Assembly (NCBI RefSeq): GCF_008868175.1
Contig: NZ_WBKT01000041.1
Location: 1 to 42,222, forward strand
Length of the DNA stretch: 42,222 nt
Direction: 5' to 3'
Origin: Micromonospora sp. AMSO31t
Lineage (GTDB): Bacteria > Actinomycetota > Actinomycetes > Mycobacteriales > Micromonosporaceae
In this document: positions 39,436 through 42,222 of the stretch, piece after piece
Layout of the letters: each line of letters begins with the position of its first letter
Numbering within the stretch: position 1 is the stretch's first letter
Notes under the pieces: generated by a model
Seen by the model: the letters and a program-made list of their open reading frames with translations, nothing else
Told to the model about the DNA's origin: nothing
Database searches by the model: none
Translations under genes and position numbers: made by a program

Positions 39436-40794
39436 TCACCCCTCGGCGAGGGCGTCGAGCACGAGCGCGGCCGTCCAACTGAACGCCGGTGACCCGAGCC
39501 CGGCCCCGGTGTCCGGGTGGAAGTACTCGTGGCAGCCGGCCCCGTCGACCAGGTCCAGCAGGGACTCGCGCAGCCCGGCGGCCAGGTCGGGGCGGTGGTG
39601 GGCGCGCAGCCCCCGCCACAGCAGCCAGCCGGTGTTCACCCAGCTCGGGCCGCGCCAGTAACGCAGCGGCTCGAAGTCCGGCGCGGTGCGGTCGTGCGTG
39701 GGCAGCGGGCGGTCCATCCGGGCGGCCAGGCCGAACCGGGGCGAGCACGCCTCGGCAAGCACCGCCCGCGCCTGGCGGGCCGGCAGGTCGGGCAGGATCA
39801 GCGGCAGGAGCCCCAGCACGGTGCGGGCCGGGACGAGCCGGTCCGCCCGGACGTCGCGCGGGCGGAACGTGCCGCTCACCGGGTCGTAGAGCCGGTCGAC
39901 GAGGGCCTGCGTGATCCGGGCCGCGCGGTCCCGGTGCGGCCCCGGGTCGGCGCCGACCACCGTGGCGATCCGGGCGAGGGCCTGCTCGGAGACCCCGAGC
40001 GCCGCGTTGACCAGCGGGCACTCCACGAGGAACGGATGCCGCCCGAGCAGCCCGTCGTCCCGGTAGCGGCCCGCCCGGTACGCGTCCACGAGTGTGACGT
40101 AGCGCGCGTAGTCCAGGTCGGTGGGGCGGTGCGCGGAGTCGGCGTGCGCGGTGTCGTGCCGGCGGTACGCCCGCATCACCGCCTCGTCGGCGGGCACCGC
40201 GGCCAGCGGGGCGTCCCAGGCAGGGCTGTTGTCCAGACCGGACTCCCACGGGTGCACCACGGCGGCCAGCCCGCCCCCGCCGACGTCCCGCCGGCCGGTC
40301 AGGTAGCGCTGCTGGGCGACCAGCCGCGGATAGAGCCAGCGCAGCGCGGCCACGGACGCCTCGGAGGGGGCGCGGCGGTGCACCAGCCAGGCGGCCGGGG
40401 CGTGCACCGGCGGTTGGACGATCCCCGAGGTGGCCGCCGCCGGGGCGCCCTCGGCCCGGGCCGAGTCCCAGAACTCGGGCCCGGGAAAGTACGCGCCGAC
40501 CCGCAGCGCCGGGTTGAACACGATGTGCGGCACCCGGCCGTCGGCCCACTGCGCGGCGAACAGGCTGCGCAACTCGCGCCAGGCCCGGTCGGGACGGACG
40601 TGCGCCAGCCCGACCGCGATGAACGCCGAGTCCCAACTCCACTGGTGTGGATAGAGGGTGCGGGACGGGACGGTGTGGTCGTGCTCCCAGTTGGCGTCGA
40701 GTGTGGCCAGCGCCAGCCGGCGCAGCCGGGCGGCGCGCTCGGCTGCGCCGGTGCGGCCGGACCGTACCCCGGTGGCCTCGCCGGGGGCGCTCAC
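39436..40794 (-). CDS. GH63-type glycoside hydrolase
   Basis: This 452-residue protein starts at GTG 40794, overlapping the isomerase stop (GTGA). It has the (alpha/alpha)6 toroid pattern of the GH63/MGH group: YPHQWSWDSAFIAVGLAH (48-65), WESGLDNSPAWD (183-194, with a likely catalytic Asp), YWRGPSWVNTGWLLWRGL and HEYFHPDTG near the end. Relatives hydrolyse mannosylglycerate, glucosylglycerate or other alpha-glucosides. No signal peptide is seen, so it acts inside the cell. With the isomerase and dehydrogenase upstream it forms a sugar-catabolism operon. The exact substrate is unknown. Confidence 0.82.
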   Translation of the reverse strand: MSAPGEATGVRSGRTGAAERAARLRRLALATLDANWEHDHTVPSRTLYPHQWSWDSAFIAVGLAHVRPDRAWRELRSLFAAQWADGRVPHIVFNPALRVGAYFPGPEFWDSARAEGAPAAATSGIVQPPVHAPAAWLVHRRAPSEASVAALRWLYPRLVAQQRYLTGRRDVGGGGLAAVVHPWESGLDNSPAWDAPLAAVPADEAVMRAYRRHDTAHADSAHRPTDLDYARYVTLVDAYRAGRYRDDGLLGRHPFLVECPLVNAALGVSEQALARIATVVGADPGPHRDRAARITQALVDRLYDPVSGTFRPRDVRADRLVPARTVLGLLPLILPDLPARQARAVLAEACSPRFGLAARMDRPLPTHDRTAPDFEPLRYWRGPSWVNTGWLLWRGLRAHHRPDLAAGLRESLLDLVDGAGCHEYFHPDTGAGLGSPAFSWTAALVLDALAEG

Positions 40795-41609
40795 GCCGCC
40801 ACCCGCCGCGGCCGGGCCTGACCCAGGACGGTGGCGGCCTGGCGCAGGGCGGCGACGGGATCGCCGCGCAGCCGGCACTCCAGCGCCAGCCAGCCGGGGT
40901 AGCCGATCTCGTCCAGGGTGGCGAGCAGCGCCGTCCAGTCCAGGTGCCCGGCGCCCGGCTGGTGCCGGTTGGAGTCGCTGACCTGCACGTGCCCCAGGTA
41001 GGGCGCGGCCGCGCGCAGCGCCGCGCAGGCGTCGTCCTCCTCGATGTTCATGTGGTAGGTGTCGGCGACCACCCGGACCGAGGGCAGGGCCACGGCACGG
41101 CACAGGGCCACCGCCTCGTCGAGCCGGTTGACCATGTGGTCCTCGTACCGGTTGAGGGGTTCCAGGAAGAGGGTGACCCCCTCGGCGCGGGCGTGCTCGC
41201 CCAGCTCGCCCAGGGCGTCGACGAGGACCTGCCGGTCGCCCTCGGGCGGGCGGGGCGGCTCGAACGGCGGCAGCCGGCGGGAGAACATCCCCCAGGCGGC
41301 CGGGGTCATGGCGCCGAGGCCGCCGAGCTCGGCGATCACCGAGAGCTGGGAGCGCAGGTTGCGCACGGCGTCCCGGGACCGCTCGGGATCGAAGTCGCCG
41401 ATGAAGTGGTCCATCTCGACGCAGACGGTCGGCAGGACGACGCCCTCGGCGCGGGCGCGGCGCAGCTCCGGCAGCCGCCGGGCGAGGCCCAGGTCGCCGC
41501 AGCCGCGCAGCTCGATGCCCTGGTAGCCGAGGGAGACGGCGAGGGCGTACTTCTCGGACAGGCCGGCGCCGGGGAGCAACTGCTCCTGGCAGGCGAGGGG
41601 GATGGTCAT
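40791..41609 (-). CDS. Sugar phosphate isomerase/epimerase family protein (TIM barrel)
   Basis: This 272-residue protein starts at ATG 41609, overlapping the dehydrogenase stop (ATGA). It is an AP-endonuclease-2-type TIM barrel with metal ligands in the expected places: E150 (LFLEPLNRYE), D183 and H186 (VADTYHMN), H207 (LGHVQVSDSNR) and E244 (LALECRL). Members include hydroxypyruvate isomerase, tagatose 3-epimerase and inosose dehydratase-like enzymes. The context of dehydrogenase and glycosidase suggests isomerisation or epimerisation of a free sugar or polyol. The precise reaction cannot be assigned from sequence. Confidence 0.87.
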   Translation of the reverse strand: MTIPLACQEQLLPGAGLSEKYALAVSLGYQGIELRGCGDLGLARRLPELRRARAEGVVLPTVCVEMDHFIGDFDPERSRDAVRNLRSQLSVIAELGGLGAMTPAAWGMFSRRLPPFEPPRPPEGDRQVLVDALGELGEHARAEGVTLFLEPLNRYEDHMVNRLDEAVALCRAVALPSVRVVADTYHMNIEEDDACAALRAAAPYLGHVQVSDSNRHQPGAGHLDWTALLATLDEIGYPGWLALECRLRGDPVAALRQAATVLGQARPRRVAA

Positions 41610-42222
41610 GGGAACCTCAGCACCACTTGGAGGGCGTCACCGTCACCGCGGTCGAGCAACGCCAGCGCGTCGGCCACCGCGCCCGCGTCGACGACGTGGC
41701 TCACCAGCGGCAGCGGGTCGACGCTGCCCTCGGCCACCAGGTCCATGAAGGTGTGGGCGATCCGGGTCCCGGTCCACCGGCCGGCCGTGCCGGGCGCGGG
41801 GGCGGGCCCGGAGATCTGGGCCGCCACCAGCTGGATCCGGTTGTGGTGGAACTCCTCGCCGAGCCCCAGCCCGTGGGCGTACCCCTGGTAGAAGCCGGCG
41901 GCCACGACGCGGCCGGCGTGGGTGGTGGCGCGGATCGCCTCGTGCAGCGCCGGGTACGACCCGGACAGCTCCAGGCAGACGTCCGCGCCGCGGCCGCCGG
42001 TGGCCGCGTGCAGCGCGGCGGCGGCGGAGTCGACGGTGGCATCGACCACCCGGCGGGCGCCGAGCCGGGTGGCGTGGGCGAGCCGGCCCGGTACCCGGTC
42101 GACGGCCACGACCCGGGCTCCGGAGAGGACGGCGAGCCGGGTGCCGAGCAGCCCGATCACGCCCTGCCCGAAGACTCCCACCCAGTCGCCGAGGTGCAGG
42201 TCGCCGGCGAGCACGGCGGTCA
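41606..42222 (-). CDS. Zinc-type alcohol/polyol dehydrogenase, C-terminal part (clipped)
   Basis: About 205 codons are visible; the N-terminal catalytic domain lies beyond the right window edge. The NAD(P)-binding Rossmann motif GVFGQGVIGLLG opens the visible part, followed by VVAVDRVPGRLAHATRLGAR and GADVCLELSGSYPALHEAIR, typical of medium-chain dehydrogenases. The end is DALALLDRGDGDALQVVLRF. It is probably the sugar or polyol oxidising step of the operon with the isomerase. No internal frameshift is seen. The zinc ligands cannot be checked here. Confidence 0.85.
   Translation of the reverse strand, partial: TAVLAGDLHLGDWVGVFGQGVIGLLGTRLAVLSGARVVAVDRVPGRLAHATRLGARRVVDATVDSAAAALHAATGGRGADVCLELSGSYPALHEAIRATTHAGRVVAAGFYQGYAHGLGLGEEFHHNRIQLVAAQISGPAPAPGTAGRWTGTRIAHTFMDLVAEGSVDPLPLVSHVVDAGAVADALALLDRGDGDALQVVLRFP

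Overview
The window is actinobacterial chromosome. G+C is very high (about three quarters by eye), many starts are GTG, and there is an XRE-DUF5753/DUF397 gene pair. A Micromonospora-like member of the Micromonosporaceae fits best, but no marker gene fixes the taxon.

Left flank (1-8181): a clipped gene, a LacI-family regulator behind a clear promoter with two tandem operators, a DUF5753 regulator with its DUF397 partner, a GGDEF protein, a MazF-like toxin, a DUF3800-like protein, a carboxymuconolactone-decarboxylase-like protein, a C-terminally truncated methyltransferase, a Nudix hydrolase and a serpin-like protein. A strong hairpin (8188-8213) separates this flank from the next region.

Centre (8222-35876, all minus strand): one tightly packed nine-gene NRPS-PKS operon, read from 35876 down to 8222. 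In transcription order it is: A-PCP-KS without AT or ACP; a type II thioesterase fused to a LanB/PEARL-like (tRNA-dependent glutamylation-type) protein; a second LanB-like protein; A-PCP-C-PCP; KS-AT-KR-DH-ACP; a TauD/SyrP-like dioxygenase; MbtH; C-A-PCP; and C-A-PCP-TE-MFS transporter in one chain. Specificity residues read directly from the A domains give a textbook Asn pocket (DLTKVGEVGK) in the penultimate module and a textbook Ser pocket (DVWHISLIDK) in the last. The first two A domains have pockets I cannot assign. The likely product is a hybrid lipid-free polyketide-peptide ending in (beta-hydroxy-)Asn-Ser. Two LanB-like enzymes may act on carrier-bound intermediates, release is by a TE with a Cys nucleophile, and export may be by the fused transporter. 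This is the candidate novel system in the window.

Right flank (36118-42222): an AT-richer intergenic region of about 330 bp in front of the operon with several inverted repeats and one near-match to the LacI operator; then a DUF2267 protein, an unknown 130-residue protein, a molybdopterin oxidoreductase, and a carbohydrate operon (dehydrogenase, clipped by the window edge; sugar isomerase/epimerase; GH63-type glycosidase). No rRNA, tRNA, CRISPR array or insertion sequence was recognised.
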